DNA of 64,000 nucleotides from Xestospongia bergquistia (GCA_963965975.1 OZ014420.1:6722001-6786000); one strand, 5' to 3'. Counted from the stretch's first letter, positions 45,774 through 58,146 are shown. Translations and numbers: made by a program. The notes: generated from the letters alone by a model not told the origin.

Positions 45774-48346
45774 AAGACAATGATCATATTCCAGTAACAA
45801 TACACACTAACCTCACTTCTTTTAAGAGATAATATAACTGTGTTTTAGCCATAACTATTTGTTCACTGGACATATATCCATCCTAACAATAATATTTTAT
45901 AATTTTAAACTAACATACTCTTTCCTTACCAAACAGAACTCTCCAGAATATTGTACAATACCAAATACTCCATACATATTACATAATACATGTAATATAG
46001 ATAGGTTAACATCACATAAATCAGCTGTCTCAATTGATGAGTAAAATGACTTTAAAACTATATAATGACAATGAGCCTATAAAAGAAATAGTCACATGAT
46101 AATCACATGATGTTAGGCTTACTCTAGCAGCTATAGTCCAGTCTACAGAAGATCCATCCCATGATCCAATGGAGTCCATACCTCTTCTCATATTATCTTG
46201 ATAATGAGATGATGCTACTTCTACTAACCTATATTAAATAATCATAATGATAACAATATTATATTAACTACCTTTTAGCTCTTTGACGATAAGCTTCCAA
46301 TAAAACATGAGGATCAGAGAACTGTTTAGGAGTATGGACAACACTTTCCATGTATTTAGGATAGTCTGATGCAAGATAACAGACATTATTAGGTAGTTGT
46401 GATTGTGGTAACTTTTGTTGTACTACTTTATGAAGATATCTAATAGCAGGAGAATGAAATAAATACAGATAGAGAGACAATTTACCTAGCAGTCTGTAGA
46501 AACATGACAGTATTCTCTCCTTCATAAGTTTGTGATGGAGTAAAACTGACATAAAGATGAGGTATACCACTAGCTAGTGAGTATCCATGTCCACCACAAC
46601 AAAGACGACATAACTAGTAATATAACATTAAACAAGATATTATTTTCGTTTAATACCTCAATTCCTTGTGAACTAAGTTCTGTACAAAATGCCTTCAGAC
46701 CAGCACTAGTTGCATGAAGCTATTATAATATAAACATAGGATATTACAGATTAATATAATACTAACCTCAGGGAGGGAGTCCAGGTTACCCTCGGCAATC
46801 TCTCCAGTCATTGCAGCATAAAGTCTTAACATATACTGACCAACAAACGATAATGCATAAGCTGATGCTAAAAGTGGGAGGAGTTTGAATTGTTGGGTCT
46901 GATAATCCAACACTTGAGTCTCTGGTTGACTACATAATAAAAATTAGTAATTGTTACTAAATATAGTACACATGACAATCAATGTTACTAAATATAGTAA
47001 ATGTTTCTAAATATAGCACAACTTGTGCATACCCTGGTCTGTTTTGGGTCTGTCGCCTTACAACACTATATCTGGTTGCTATAGTAACAGCTCTAGCAAG
47101 TCTCCTTGATGCAACATAAGTTAGTCCAACTCTTATCATCACCATTGTACCATAAGTAATTTTATCAGTGGGCGGTTTTGAGTAAGTACCATCAGGTGAT
47201 ACCTAAATATAGTAATTATATAGTGACTATAATAACTTAGGATATATACTTGAGCATATTTCATGAGCATTTGATCTCGTGGAATCCTAACATTAGTCAA
47301 TCTTAGGAAACCATTGTCCATAGTAAAATAGCCAAATTTTGGACCAATATCTCCGACTTGTACTCCTATAATAGTAGACATATTTATTATTATCTTGTTA
47401 GTATTAAATAAACCTGGTAGAGGTCGGTGATCTTCTAAACTCCTTAACTGTACTATGAAGAGATGGATACCGTGGTCTTTACCCTTAGTGATCAACCTAG
47501 CAACCACAATAGCATGAGTTGCTGTGTGACCCACTGAAAGGACAAAGAAATAAAAGGCCAGTACACAAAGGTCAAAGGTCAAACTTACAAGTACCAGGCC
47601 ACCATTTGATAGAGGTTAATGTCGGAGAATTCATAATAAATTCTTCAGTAGATGGGTCGTATGTTGCTGTAGTTTCTAGACCCCTAATAAAGGTTCCTGT
47701 AACATGCAATACAGAACAGAAGCTCATGTAATGTCATATCAAACTCACCATGACCCATCTCAGTCTGTGCATATGCTCCAATAATGTCATAGTTTTGAGC
47801 TAATGGCAGCCATTTTGTCCTCTGTTCTTCAGTACCTTGATTCTAAAAGAAAACACTAATTAATTAAGTAAATTATTATTTTATAAACTTACATCAATTG
47901 ATGGTACAAACATACCATCATGTAAATCAATAGGTAACTCCATGTTTATAGCACTATGATTGATAGTTACCATGACAACAGTTCAACTTGTTAGCTACCT
48001 TTTAAAGTAGTGTTTAGTGATTCTATCAGTGATCCCCAGTTTGTTAGTAACTTGAACAAAATGGACGCTCTTTCTCATAGCATCATCAAATGCTTCTTCT
48101 GTTGATAAGAAGTAATGATCTTTGTTAGAAAATACTGGATCCTCTATTACTAGCTTCACTATAGAAGGTAGACATTATGTAATGGAGATTATTGTTAATA
48201 TCTTCCTTACTCATCCTCCTTCTTTTCTCTGTAAACATCTCCCCTCCATCTAGCAAGTTAGTGAGCTCTTCTAAATTTAACTTGCTCCTCTCTCTTTCCT
48301 TCCTCAATTCTTCAACCATATAACTCTTTATCCCTAGGTCTGCCAT
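45280..48346 (-). CDS. Peroxisomal acyl-CoA oxidase, copy 3
   Basis: ATG at 48346 ([21 protein letters not shown]), stop at 45280-45282. The last exon encodes [20 protein letters not shown], so the PTS1 is canonical SKL where copies 1 and 2 have AKL. That last exon lies after a longer intron (about 45350-45597). The active-site segment is [19 protein letters not shown], the classical form. Introns in the middle of the gene are nearly identical to copy 1. It is divergent from the small gene at 48470 (123 bp between ATGs), suggesting a shared promoter. Confidence 0.92.
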
Positions 48347-48469
48347 GTGGATTATTGGTCCTATGACCTCAATTACACTTTACACTTACTGCAGACGTTG
48401 CAGTGGTAAGTTTATTTTAACCCCTTTCTTAACGAACTAATTTGTTGCTATGGTAACCGAACACCTAAG

Positions 48470-49767
48470 ATGTCTGTAGAACAGAAGGTAAGCTCTTACT
48501 ACAGCATTAATTTATAGATTGTTCTTTCTTTTAGAGAGTTGCTCGTACTTCTACTCTACCTCCTTTGCAATGTTCAGCCTTAACACACTCAACTGATGTA
48601 GGACAAAGGTAGTGTCTGAATACTGAGTGATGCTTTCAAGTATCCTTGTCTCTTCACGTTAGGGGGTTTTCTCGTAAACTTCAGGAGATGGTCAAGCAAC
48701 AAAAACAGCTTGAGACCTCAATTCTCCAACCCCATAAGAGAGAAGTGTTTGAAAAGAGAAATTGGAAACAACTCAATGTAACACAACTAAACAAAATGAG
48801 TCCTATTCAACTTAGTCGTTATATGATGGTAAGAACTCTATCCATCTATATTACTGTCTATCTATCAATTCTCACTATGCATCTATCATTCATCCATCTA
48901 TTTGTTAATCTACATATGCCTGTTTGTCCATTAATTCATCCATCCATCCATCCATCCTAGTATGAACCAACTCCTAAAGATATAAAGGATAGACAAACTG
49001 AAGCATTAAGACGAGTGAGAGCTCATCGTCGTATTGTGAGAGAGTTAGTTATTAATATTTTATAATAATTCTATAATTAACGTTCTTACTCCATAGAAAA
49101 TACCAGCCCCCTTTATTAAGAGACTTGATTGAAATTGAAGAGAATAGTGAACTTATAGGACAACTAAAGTATGGATGGATGGATGGACAAGTAGATGAAT
49201 TAATCACATAATGACTGTCATATTATAGAGCAGCTGAAGCTAAATATAGAATTAAGACAGCTAGTACAAGCTATGAAAGAGAAAGGGTACAATCATTGTC
49301 ATTATATTACATATCTGTAATGTTTTTTATCAATAGTCATTAGAACTATATCACTTAATATCATCTCAACCAACTGCTCAAGAAGCTATTAGATTGCAGA
49401 GCTTCATACCACCAACTCCAATCTATGTCAATGTACCAGACTATCTCTCCAAGTCAGAGGTGAGTATATTATATCAACAATCATCTTTAGTTTTAAAGTT
49501 AACATAGTATATGTACTTAAATTCTTGTGTCACTAGAGGTCATGTGATTTGTCACTATATTGTTCTCAGTCTATGTTAAGTCCATTGAAGTAGACAATAA
49601 AGTTATGAGTTGAACTCAGTAATACTAATTTTATGAGAATGAGTGACATTTCTATTGTAAATAAATGAGAGAATTTTTCCTTTTAATTTTTCTCCTTTAC
49701 TCAGAGAAATCGCTGTGAGACTATATTAGAAGATACACTTGGTCTAACTATAAATAGAACATTATAG
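48470..49767 (+). CDS. Small conserved-looking basic/coiled-coil protein, 218 aa, not recognised
   Basis: Eight exons with consistent phases: 48470-48487, 48535-48608, 48663-48828, 48961-49043, 49097-49168, 49229-49286, 49337-49459 and 49705-49767, total 657 nt. The protein is basic and helical: MSVEQKRVARTSTLPPLQ, KLQEMVKQQKQLETSIL, RVRAHRRIVREKYQPPLLRD, IEIEENSELIGQLK, PPTPIYVNVPDYLSKSE and ETILEDTLGLTINRTL. No zinc finger, signal peptide or membrane segment. All splice sites are GT-AG and the frame is continuous, which argues for a real gene. Function unknown. Confidence 0.75.
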
Positions 49768-49830
49768 CAATGGACATTAAAAATAATAACGAAAAATATT
49801 TCAAACCAAAAAAAAACAATTTAAAAATAA

Positions 49831-50647
49831 TCATTTAGGAATCTCACTCTTATTATCACCTGCTCCCTCATTCTCACTCCTAACTGAGACACGCCTTGGC
49901 AAAGTGGGACGTTGAGAGTCTGTTCTGGATGCAATTTTCCCAATCAGGTCATTGCAGGGGCATTGACCCTCTGAGACGGCTCTCACTTTAGTGATAAGAT
50001 CGTATGTGATTTTATCACTCACTACGGAGTCATGTTTGTAGTCAGGATGAGCATGTACAAATTGTCTTATCCAAGTAGCTGTGGTTGGTAATTCACCTGG
50101 ATAAATGCACGGATAGACAAATAAATAGATGGGATAGTGGGATTGACCATACCAGAGGCTCTCTTTGAGATAAATCTCAGATACTGCAGGATAGTACATC
50201 TTGTATCAACATCAATATCAATACTGTTTACATACATCCTGACCAGTGGAATAATGCCAGGAAATTCATCCTAAAAGCATGTAGAGATGAATGGATTAAA
50301 TATTAAATTTACTTTTCCATTTATAATTGTATCAATATTCATTAAAGTATATTCATCATCATGAGAGCTCTGTTGTATAGCTGCTCTATCTTCATCTTCG
50401 TCATCTTCTGGTAGCAAACTTTTACGAAAATAAAAGAGCTCGCGATGTACAGCATCTCGTACTTGAGCCCTCTTCATATTTTCTTCCATCTTTTAATTAT
50501 TTGTTATAGTAAATTATTGATATTTTATAAGAGACACTGACTTTTGATATTGGTATCAGAAAATTGAGTTTAAATGAGAGAATAGCTCTTGTTACAAGAA
50601 CAATGAATACAACAAAGGCAGCATTTTCAAAGTCTGTGATTTGTAGC

Positions 50648-50732
<85 letters not shown>

Positions 50733-50786
50733 GGGAGAGGGAGAGGGAGAGGGAGAGAGGGAGAGGGAGAGGGAGAGGGAGAGGGA

Positions 50787-50847
<61 letters not shown>

Positions 50848-50876
50848 AGGGAGAGGGAGAGAGGGAGAGGGAGAGG

Positions 50877-50908
<32 letters not shown>

Positions 50909-51961
50909 AAAGCTATATCTATTAGTACAATTAAGTTTATTTGTTACCTCCATTGGTCTAAATTCTACTCTCCATCCAATGGGGGAATTTGGTGGTGGTG
51001 GTTTAAATCTCATACTTTGCCAGTTAGTTGACTGAATATTCTGTTTAATGGAGGAATCGATTTCATTACATTATCTATACTAAAGTGACTACCTCAAAAT
51101 GATCAGACTCATTCTCAACATCTTGTTCAAGTTTCTCAGCAAATAAAGAAATAGGGTCGCGAATAAACAAATGAGCAATATGTTTTGCTAAGATTTCATC
51201 AATACCTGTAATTATAAATATTACATCAGCAAGTAATGTCAATGACAAATGTCATAGTCACCGTTTTCTCGCAGGATTTGATATGCTTCCTCATTAATGG
51301 ATATATCTTTGTCGTTGTAGTCAGGATTAGCCAAATACATATCAATGGAGTCATATCGGGACTTTGGTATAATGTATTTATCATTCTTCAATGGCTGGAG
51401 TGGATGGAAGATATAATAAAATATTATCAGTATACATACTCTCCAGACCCTGCTGTACTGGGTCTGGAGATGAAATATTAACATACGAACCTCTAGTCCT
51501 CTTTCTTCTCGTGTTCTATCATCAACTGAGCCAACTATTGTACCCCATCTACAGTCAACATCAGCCAAATATCCTCGAAATATTGGAGAGGCAGCCGATA
51601 GTGCTAACTAAGAGGAGATAGGTATATTAAATACATGTCATGTGACATACCATTATGGGGCACATGACTGATAGCTGATCATAGAGATGACGAGACTCCT
51701 CAAGGTCACAGCCTTGAAAGGTAACCTGTTGATAAGACACCATTAATTATGACTTCTATTATATACACGTTAATCCTCAGTACTGTACTACTACTCAATA
51801 GACTCATTCCAATACCTGTAAACATGAACATCCCATTCCAAATCCCATACAATCCATATAGATATGATCAGGTTTTCCATTAATTTTAGCAGTGCCATCA
51901 TCATTTGGAACTTGCTCAATAAATGGGTTAGGAGTGGAGGTATCTTTGTATACTAGGGGGA

Positions 51962-52016
<55 letters not shown>

Positions 52017-53428
52017 TAAGAGAAAAGCAGTAATAGTTCTTACTTGGCATGTTCATTGCTACTTTCTCTCCTCGTCTTTCTCTAACATTTCGTGTCAATG
52101 TTCTAATTAAACACAAACAATAATCATCTTAATATTAGGAATTAGATTACATGAATCTTGGATGTCCTGTCCAAATGGCTTCATCAGGAAAGAACAATGA
52201 CCTTGAGGCTGATGACTCAGGTTTGGGAATATACTGAGGTTCTGTAAATCCCGGACAACCCATTCTACAGAGTATTTTATATGGTAAGATCTGTTTATAG
52301 CCTTTGTCTGCCCCGCCCAATTCAATCTAATCTATCCATTTTATCCAACATACCTAGGAAAAACAGTGAGGGAGAGAGGAAATGTTGAAGTTCCTTTCAA
52401 CACCTCGTACAACATCTCACGTCTACTAAAAATGTAAGAGCATCCATTACAAGTCAAGGATTACCTGAGCTTCATGTTAGCTTCTACCATATTGAAATCA
52501 CCATAGCAACCACCATAAGGACTAGCCCCAGGAGTCCCTTTATAAAAAACATTTATCACTAATTACTAATTAATTATTAATTATGAAATGATAGTGGTCA
52601 CTTGTTGAGTAATGAATTCCACAACCAATGCCACTTGGATACAGTCAGCATATTTAGCTAATACACAATAATATTGTACTATAGTCAATTAATAAACAAT
52701 ACATGTATTAATATAGAGGATAACATATCAGTATCTAAATAACATACTATATATTATAATGTAGTCCATTTTGTTGCCATTAGTAGAATATATAGTTATA
52801 CACATACATATAACTAACTGACCTTCTATCATGTAGCTTGCATATTCTGGTCTCCATTTTGCAGCATGATTTCTAAACAGATAGTCTTATGTTAGCAATT
52901 GTATATTAGTCTTACTGAGGATCCTCTATTTCTGGTTTCTGCAGCGTTTCCAATAAACTCGGTCCTATAAGACTTAGTCGAGCTATTTGTTGAACATGAT
53001 CTAATGTTATCAGATTATATTCCACCTGTAGAGTACAATTAATTAGTTTAAATATGTATCTATTAGAGTGAAATATGTCTCCATAATTTGAATCTTACAT
53101 CCAACATGCATCCATAATTCCAAGCATGCATCCATAAGTCAAAAACATGCATCCATAAAGTTTAATAGATATTAACCAATCCAAGTGTATGTCTATTAGT
53201 CTGGTTATGCAATTATTTCTGCATATGTGGTTTTTATTGCTGCATATAAAACTATGCAACAATGTATCTATTGCATACTTCATCTCCCCATTTGAGAGTG
53301 TCTCCTTTTCTGTCTTTCAGTTTGTGATAAATAGAAATAAATTGAAGAATGCCAGTCTTGTGTACAATCCAAGCATTTTTCTTGGTATCTGCCCAAGAGA
53401 GAGGCTTGCCTTCAGACAACAGACCCAT
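49831..53428 (-). CDS. GCLC: Glutamate-cysteine ligase catalytic subunit
   Basis: Exon 1 (53428-53279) encodes [18 protein letters not shown]...LKWGDE. Later exons hold [11 protein letters not shown], the RHRRGEKV-type segment, the [22 protein letters not shown] motif, [85 protein letters not shown] and a C-terminal ...[19 protein letters not shown]. These follow animal GCLC from end to end; the stop is at 49831-49833. The enzyme joins Glu and Cys with ATP to make gamma-glutamylcysteine, the rate-limiting step of glutathione synthesis. Two introns are dominated by (CT)n tracts on the sense strand. Confidence 0.95.
50651..50908. repeat. Long (GA)n/(GGGAGA)n tract in a GCLC intron
   Basis: About 260 bp of GA-dinucleotide blocks alternating with gggaga-type blocks. 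On the gene's sense strand it is an unbroken polypyrimidine tract ending at the acceptor ctgcag|CTACAAATC (exon starts 50646). ORFs of more than 100 codons across it are artefacts. Confidence 0.95.
51962..52013. repeat. (GA)n tract in a second GCLC intron
   Basis: About 50 bp of GA repeats, (CT)n in gene sense, running into the acceptor ccctag|TATACAAAG with exon start at 51952. Confidence 0.9.
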
Positions 53429-53520
53429 CTTCTGACTTGCTTGCTTGAAGGTGGGATTACCACGCCCTTTTAAGTACTATTAAATGTAATATCATTTTTA
53501 TTTCCTTTGGGAGTACATAT

Positions 53521-53592
53521 GGGGGTATAGCTCAGTGGTAGAGCATTCGACTGCAGATCGAGAGGTCCCTGGTTCAATCCCGGGTGCCCCCT
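53521..53592 (+). tRNA. tRNA-Cys (anticodon GCA)
   Basis: The cloverleaf can be drawn by eye: acceptor GGGGGTA pairs with TGCCCCC (one G.T), discriminator T; D-arm AGCTCAGTGGTAGAGC; anticodon stem-loop with loop CTGCAGA, giving anticodon GCA; and T-arm with GGTTCAATCC. A Pol III-type T-run follows at about 53595. No intron. It lies between GCLC and the golgin-like gene. Confidence 0.96.
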
Positions 53593-53647
53593 CCTTTTTC
53601 TTACTTTTTAAAATTTTTGTTATTTTTTAAATATGTTATTATAAATT

Positions 53648-54699
53648 TCATGTCAAAACAATAGGAGTACTACGACCTCCATAACTGCTGCGTCCTTTTT
53701 TCTCTTGGACTTTAGCATATACCGTTTTCCTTTCTTGCGGTGTAAAATTTAAAATTGACACAATGGCTCTTAAATGCTCTTCAGCATGTGAATCAGTTAA
53801 CAAATGATACACAGCTTGCTTTAAAAAACTTAATTGAGCGTCATCAACATTAGGTATAGTACCAGATATCTCTTTTCCTTTGCTTTTTGACATTTTCTGT
53901 CTTGATTCAATTAATTGACTTGTCAACTGTTCAACCTCTTTACATTTCTTTGTGTAAAGCTCTCCAAAGCGTTTTTCTTGCTCCACAGACTGGCAACGTT
54001 CTTCTAATAACACTGCCTCTAAACGATCTGCTCGCTGTTGGTATTCTCTTAAGGAGAGTTGCCATTGTTGCAGTGCATTCTCTAGTTCTAGTGCTTGATG
54101 ATGGCTTTCATCAAGTGATTGTGCTAGCTTTGTTTTACTAGCTACTTCTTTAACAGTTTGTTGCTTGTAGTGATCAACACTTTTCTTTAGCTGAGCAATC
54201 TCTTTGTCTCTCTCAGCCAGTAACTCATGTGATTCCTGAAATAGTAACAATATGTACGTAGATATGTATACAATATATCATATACTTTTAATGCAGCTTC
54301 CAATTCACATATTGTGACCCTCATCATTTTAGCCAAGCTCTTTTTCTTTCCTTTTTTTTCTTCATCATCTCTTGTCTCTTCTATTTCAATATCTCCACTT
54401 CCATGTACTAACTCCAATTGATTTACCATTTGGTCTTGTCCTATACTATTTGCCTGTTAGAAATTGGATACAATAAACGACTTCTACTGCATTGTAAAAA
54501 TAATGTAAAGGAGATCTAGTTTCAAACTATATTGTCTAGTTACACCCACTACTTCAGTCAGAAAGATTTCAATAGCTTATATGGTACTATAGAACTTCGG
54601 CTGCTAATGAAGATAGCATCAAATAAAACTGACCTCTTTCTCATTTTTATGCGTCGTTGTAGAGAGAGCTTCTAAGCTTTCTGTATCACTGGATGCCAT
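53648..54699 (-). CDS. Golgin-like coiled-coil protein with GRIP-like C-terminus (273 aa)
   Basis: Three exons: 54699-54634, 54453-54286 and 54235-53648. After an acidic N-terminus (MASSDTESLEALS), about residues 75-200 form a long coiled coil (LLAERDKEIAQLKKSVDHYKQ onward). The C-terminal segment AQLSFLKQAVYHLLTD...LRAIVSILNFTPQERKTVY has the spacing of a GRIP/GRAB domain, the Golgi-targeting module of golgins that binds Arl/Arf GTPases. The Tyr usual near the start of GRIP domains appears as Phe here. It is short for a golgin. Golgi tethering is inferred from the domain. Confidence 0.65.
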
Positions 54700-55065
54700 T
54701 TGATTTTTGTAAGTGAGCTCCACCCAAAAATCTGACTATTAAATTCATGAGTTGACAAAAGGAATGTTCTTACATAAGCGAATTTAAATATATCGTAAAA
54801 GCAATATCTTACAATAAGTATTTTCTTTAATACTAAATAAGATGGGATCTCTACGTGTAGAATTGTTGGAACTGAACCACAAGTTATCACATAATAAAAT
54901 TCAGAGTTAGGTTTAGACATCAATTATAACTCAAGTACATGTTATGAAATGAATAATTCAGATAATATACACCTGTAAAACTTTAAAGATATGACCAGCT
55001 CTAATCCATAAAAACATTGGGATATGAAATCTTGTAATTTTGACATCTGATCTTTTTAAACAAGT
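54700..55065. other. Intergenic region
   Basis: About 365 bp between the golgin-like gene and the first F-box-like gene. I see no coding or RNA feature here; it should include a promoter and a 3' UTR. Confidence 0.5.
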
Positions 55066-56226
55066 TTAAGTGATAAACTGAATGGAAGGAGATATTGACG
55101 GATGCTTATGACTGAAGACTTTAAGACTCTTGAGATGAGGGTATTTCTCAGTGATAGATACAATAATATCAGTATAAGTGTTAGTAAAATTAGGTAGACT
55201 TATATGAAACTCTCTCAATTCACAACATTGATTAGCAATAACTCGAGCAACTGTTTCAACAAATATTGGTATCATAGTAGGATTGTTGATGTATTTACTG
55301 GAAACAACAGACAAATCCATTGTCTTTAGTGAACCATTAGCTGATATGATACTCAAGATACATTCCATCAAGTCTACGTGAGAACTAGCTAATTGTGGCC
55401 AATTCTCTAATTGCATGTACTGTACATAACTAAGTGAGTTTCTTAGAAGTAACAGTTCTGGTTTGCTAAGAGGTTTAAAGTTAATACAGCTATTGCCAAT
55501 GTTGATGTTCAAAAGTAATATTGGTGATCTGAAATTGAAGTAACAGAGAAGGCAATGGAGAGCATATAAGAAATCTAATTGTTGATATTGTATCATCTTA
55601 TCACAGTCCAGATGTCTCATTGGTATATACTGACAACAGTAGCCACAACTACCTGTTATATTGAAGCAGATACCAGTAAAGATTCTTTGACCATTACATC
55701 CGAGAATATTAGACAAACTGGTAGGATATTCACTGATAACATTACCTGAAAATTTATACCGAGGGAATAAAGTAGAATTATAACTAGACTGTAAGAGAGA
55801 AAGGATTTTTGATTGCCTGTTGCTATAGCAACACTGAAGTGGATACACGGATGTGTAATAGCATGAAACCTGTTGAAATGTAGTAATGTGAATAATATAT
55901 AGTTGAAACAATGTCTTCCATGATAAACAAAGTTGAAGGAAGGAGATTATTGGTTGTATAATACTACAAAACTCTTCAGTATTACTGGAACATCTTGACC
56001 AGTATATCTCTCTCCATATCTCTTCCATATCAATGTCATTAGCTACTTGTGTCTCCTCTAGTTTGTGGATATCCACTGGAGGGAGATTAAGGAGGAGTTC
56101 ATGACGAATAGCTCGTGGTAAGAGAGCGATCATTTGTAAAGGAATCTCTTCCAAGCGACCTATTAAATATAACAGACACTGGTCCCTCAGAGAAATGAGA
56201 ATAGTAAGTGAACAAGGGCCTTCCAT
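55066..56226 (-). CDS. F-box-like / leucine-rich protein, copy 1 (386 aa)
   Basis: Single-exon ORF of 386 aa. Residues about 12-78 (LRDQCLLYLIGRLEEIPLQM, ALLPRAIRHELLLNLPPVDIHKLEE, then MEEIWREIYWSRC) resemble an F-box: LP-x-IRxELLLxLPP-x-D-x-x-KL with a conserved Trp. The rest is rich in Leu/Ile with loosely repeated LKxMDLS/LREFHISLPN elements, suggesting irregular leucine-rich repeats. Two Cys clusters (CCYSN, CGYCCQY) lie in the middle. It may be a substrate adaptor of an SCF-type ubiquitin ligase, but that is inference. Confidence 0.6.
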   Translation of the reverse strand: MEGPCSLTILISLRDQCLLYLIGRLEEIPLQMIALLPRAIRHELLLNLPPVDIHKLEETQVANDIDMEEIWREIYWSRCSSNTEEFCSIIQPIISFLQLCLSWKTLFQLYIIHITTFQQVSCYYTSVYPLQCCYSNRQSKILSLLQSSYNSTLFPRYKFSGNVISEYPTSLSNILGCNGQRIFTGICFNITGSCGYCCQYIPMRHLDCDKMIQYQQLDFLYALHCLLCYFNFRSPILLLNINIGNSCINFKPLSKPELLLLRNSLSYVQYMQLENWPQLASSHVDLMECILSIISANGSLKTMDLSVVSSKYINNPTMIPIFVETVARVIANQCCELREFHISLPNFTNTYTDIIVSITEKYPHLKSLKVFSHKHPSISPSIQFIT

Positions 56227-56344
56227 CAGTTAATTATAGACAGCTATGTTGAATGGTATCCCTCCCACCAACAGAAAAACACATCAATGATATGGATTCA
56301 TATTATTAATATTATTACATACACACACATATAATAAGACAGAT

Positions 56345-57988
56345 TCATTCCACTGAGGCAGTAACAGGATCTAACAAAGTATCATCTATTTCATAATCAC
56401 AAGGTAGAAACAACCGAGATAATTTACAACATCGCTCAGCAATCCAAACTGAACGTAAAATTTTAAGAAAAGAGGAATCTATTTGACACAGAGATAGATC
56501 AAGTGACAATATGGATAACACATCTGGAGAGAGAGTGGAGAGAGATAGAAAGAGAGCCTTCAATGGAAAAGGTGCATGCAGATTGAGCCCTTCAAAAGCT
56601 ATTACCATTCCTTCTTGATTTAGTGTACGTGATATGATAAAACGTGGAATACGATACAACTGTTGTGTTCTCTGAATAACTTCAGGATAATCAGAGTTAT
56701 AAAAAGTTTGATGGAAACCGACAGCATTTAATTGAAATGTGACAGAAGAACTTGTGCTACGAAAGATATAAGGAATAATGACATCCATAGATTCAATTTG
56801 AAGATCACAGTTTGTGAAAGTGAGTGAGACAAATGAAGATTTCTGATATAATTTAAGTAATTCAGTGATAGGTGGTATATAATGAACCGACTCAGAGCTA
56901 GGTAACCACGGATGCATTCGCAAAGTTTTTAATTGTGGCAGTGCATTTGCTATTTTCTTGATACCTTCTATAAATATTAGATCAAATCGTAGTTCTTGAA
57001 GACAGCAAAGGGACTGATTGGTAATAATTCTTTTTGAAACATCTTCAAAAAAATCCACTTTTTTTGGAACAGGTCCACTTGAACATGTGCTATCAGTTCT
57101 AACCTCTAAGACCTTTGTTGTATCATTGATTAAAAAGATATCATCGAGAAGATTGATAACAGAAGTTGTGTACTGATATTGTTGGTCAGTGTCTAAGCGT
57201 ACAAACTGAACTTGGTCAAGAATCTGTCTGAAGTAGTCTTGTTCATTGATAGCATGCCCAAAATAGCCCATTTTTAAAACATTAACATTTAAAAGTAGTA
57301 TTGAGGGCTTAAAATTGAACAGAACATTAAGGTATTTTATAATATGTAAGATATTTATGTAAGGTGTCATAATATCTATACCTTCTACTGGTTCTCTAAA
57401 GGGCAGATACTGACAACAATATTGACAGTTTACTGTAGTATTAAAACATGTTCCATTAAAAGGAGTTAAAATTCTCTCTGCCAAATTTGACGTCTTTGTG
57501 GGAAACAAACTTGAATTAAAGATGGTGAAAAGTAAAGCTTTTAACTGCACAGGGCAAGAACATAGAAGCCATCCTATATTAAAGTATGTGGCTGTATGTA
57601 AAATATAATGCAAAAAAATAGCCTTCCAATGTAACTTGCGTTGAATTGACAAGTCACAGAATATTTCGTGCAATTTAGTATTAAACTCTTGAGAGTAACG
57701 ATCAGGACATCTTGACCAGTATATCTCTCTCCATATCTCTTCCATATCAATGTCATTAGCTACTTGTGTCTCCTCTAGTTTGTGGATATCCACTGGAGGG
57801 AGATTAAGGAGGAGTTCATGACGAATAGCTCGTGGTAAGAGAGCTATCATTTGTAAAGGAATCTCTTCCAAGCGACCTATTAAATATAACAGACACTGGT
57901 CCTTTAGAGGTAAGGCTCTGGAAAGACTATTTCCTGACTCTTTTGATCTGGTCAGATTTAAGGGAGTAAGCGAACCCAGTAAATCCAT
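56345..57988 (-). CDS. F-box-like / leucine-rich protein, copy 2 (547 aa)
   Basis: Single-exon ORF of 547 aa, paralogous to the 386-aa gene. The F-box-like segment (about residues 25-95) is identical or nearly so to that of copy 1, also at DNA level (55985-56190 against 57705-57910), while the remaining sequence aligns only weakly. It has the same central CQYCCQYLPF cluster and LRR-like elements (LKTLRMHPWLPS, LSLDLSLCQIDSSFLKILRSVW). Longer than copy 1 at the C-terminus, where copy 1 ends early. Function unknown beyond the F-box guess. Confidence 0.6.
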   Translation of the reverse strand: MDLLGSLTPLNLTRSKESGNSLSRALPLKDQCLLYLIGRLEEIPLQMIALLPRAIRHELLLNLPPVDIHKLEETQVANDIDMEEIWREIYWSRCPDRYSQEFNTKLHEIFCDLSIQRKLHWKAIFLHYILHTATYFNIGWLLCSCPVQLKALLFTIFNSSLFPTKTSNLAERILTPFNGTCFNTTVNCQYCCQYLPFREPVEGIDIMTPYINILHIIKYLNVLFNFKPSILLLNVNVLKMGYFGHAINEQDYFRQILDQVQFVRLDTDQQYQYTTSVINLLDDIFLINDTTKVLEVRTDSTCSSGPVPKKVDFFEDVSKRIITNQSLCCLQELRFDLIFIEGIKKIANALPQLKTLRMHPWLPSSESVHYIPPITELLKLYQKSSFVSLTFTNCDLQIESMDVIIPYIFRSTSSSVTFQLNAVGFHQTFYNSDYPEVIQRTQQLYRIPRFIISRTLNQEGMVIAFEGLNLHAPFPLKALFLSLSTLSPDVLSILSLDLSLCQIDSSFLKILRSVWIAERCCKLSRLFLPCDYEIDDTLLDPVTASVE

Positions 57989-58146
57989 TATCCTCTGGTC
58001 TTACTGGGTGGAGCAATTAATTAATAAACACAAAGTCTGTATCAATTGTGTCAACTTGTTATTTGCAATATTTTTTGGTAATAGTAATGAGAACAGTGAA
58101 ATTAATAGCTTTGGAACAGTTCTCTTAAAGGACCACTCTTCTCTCT

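Noticed and set aside
50564-51031. Long Arg/Glu and Ser/Leu repeat ORFs on both strands
   Set aside because: They read straight through the (GA)n tract in a GCLC intron; the flanking exons join cleanly without it.
53521-53592. tRNA pseudogene or SINE head
   Set aside because: All stems pair well, the anticodon loop is normal and no SINE body or A-rich tail follows; it reads as a functional tRNA-Cys.
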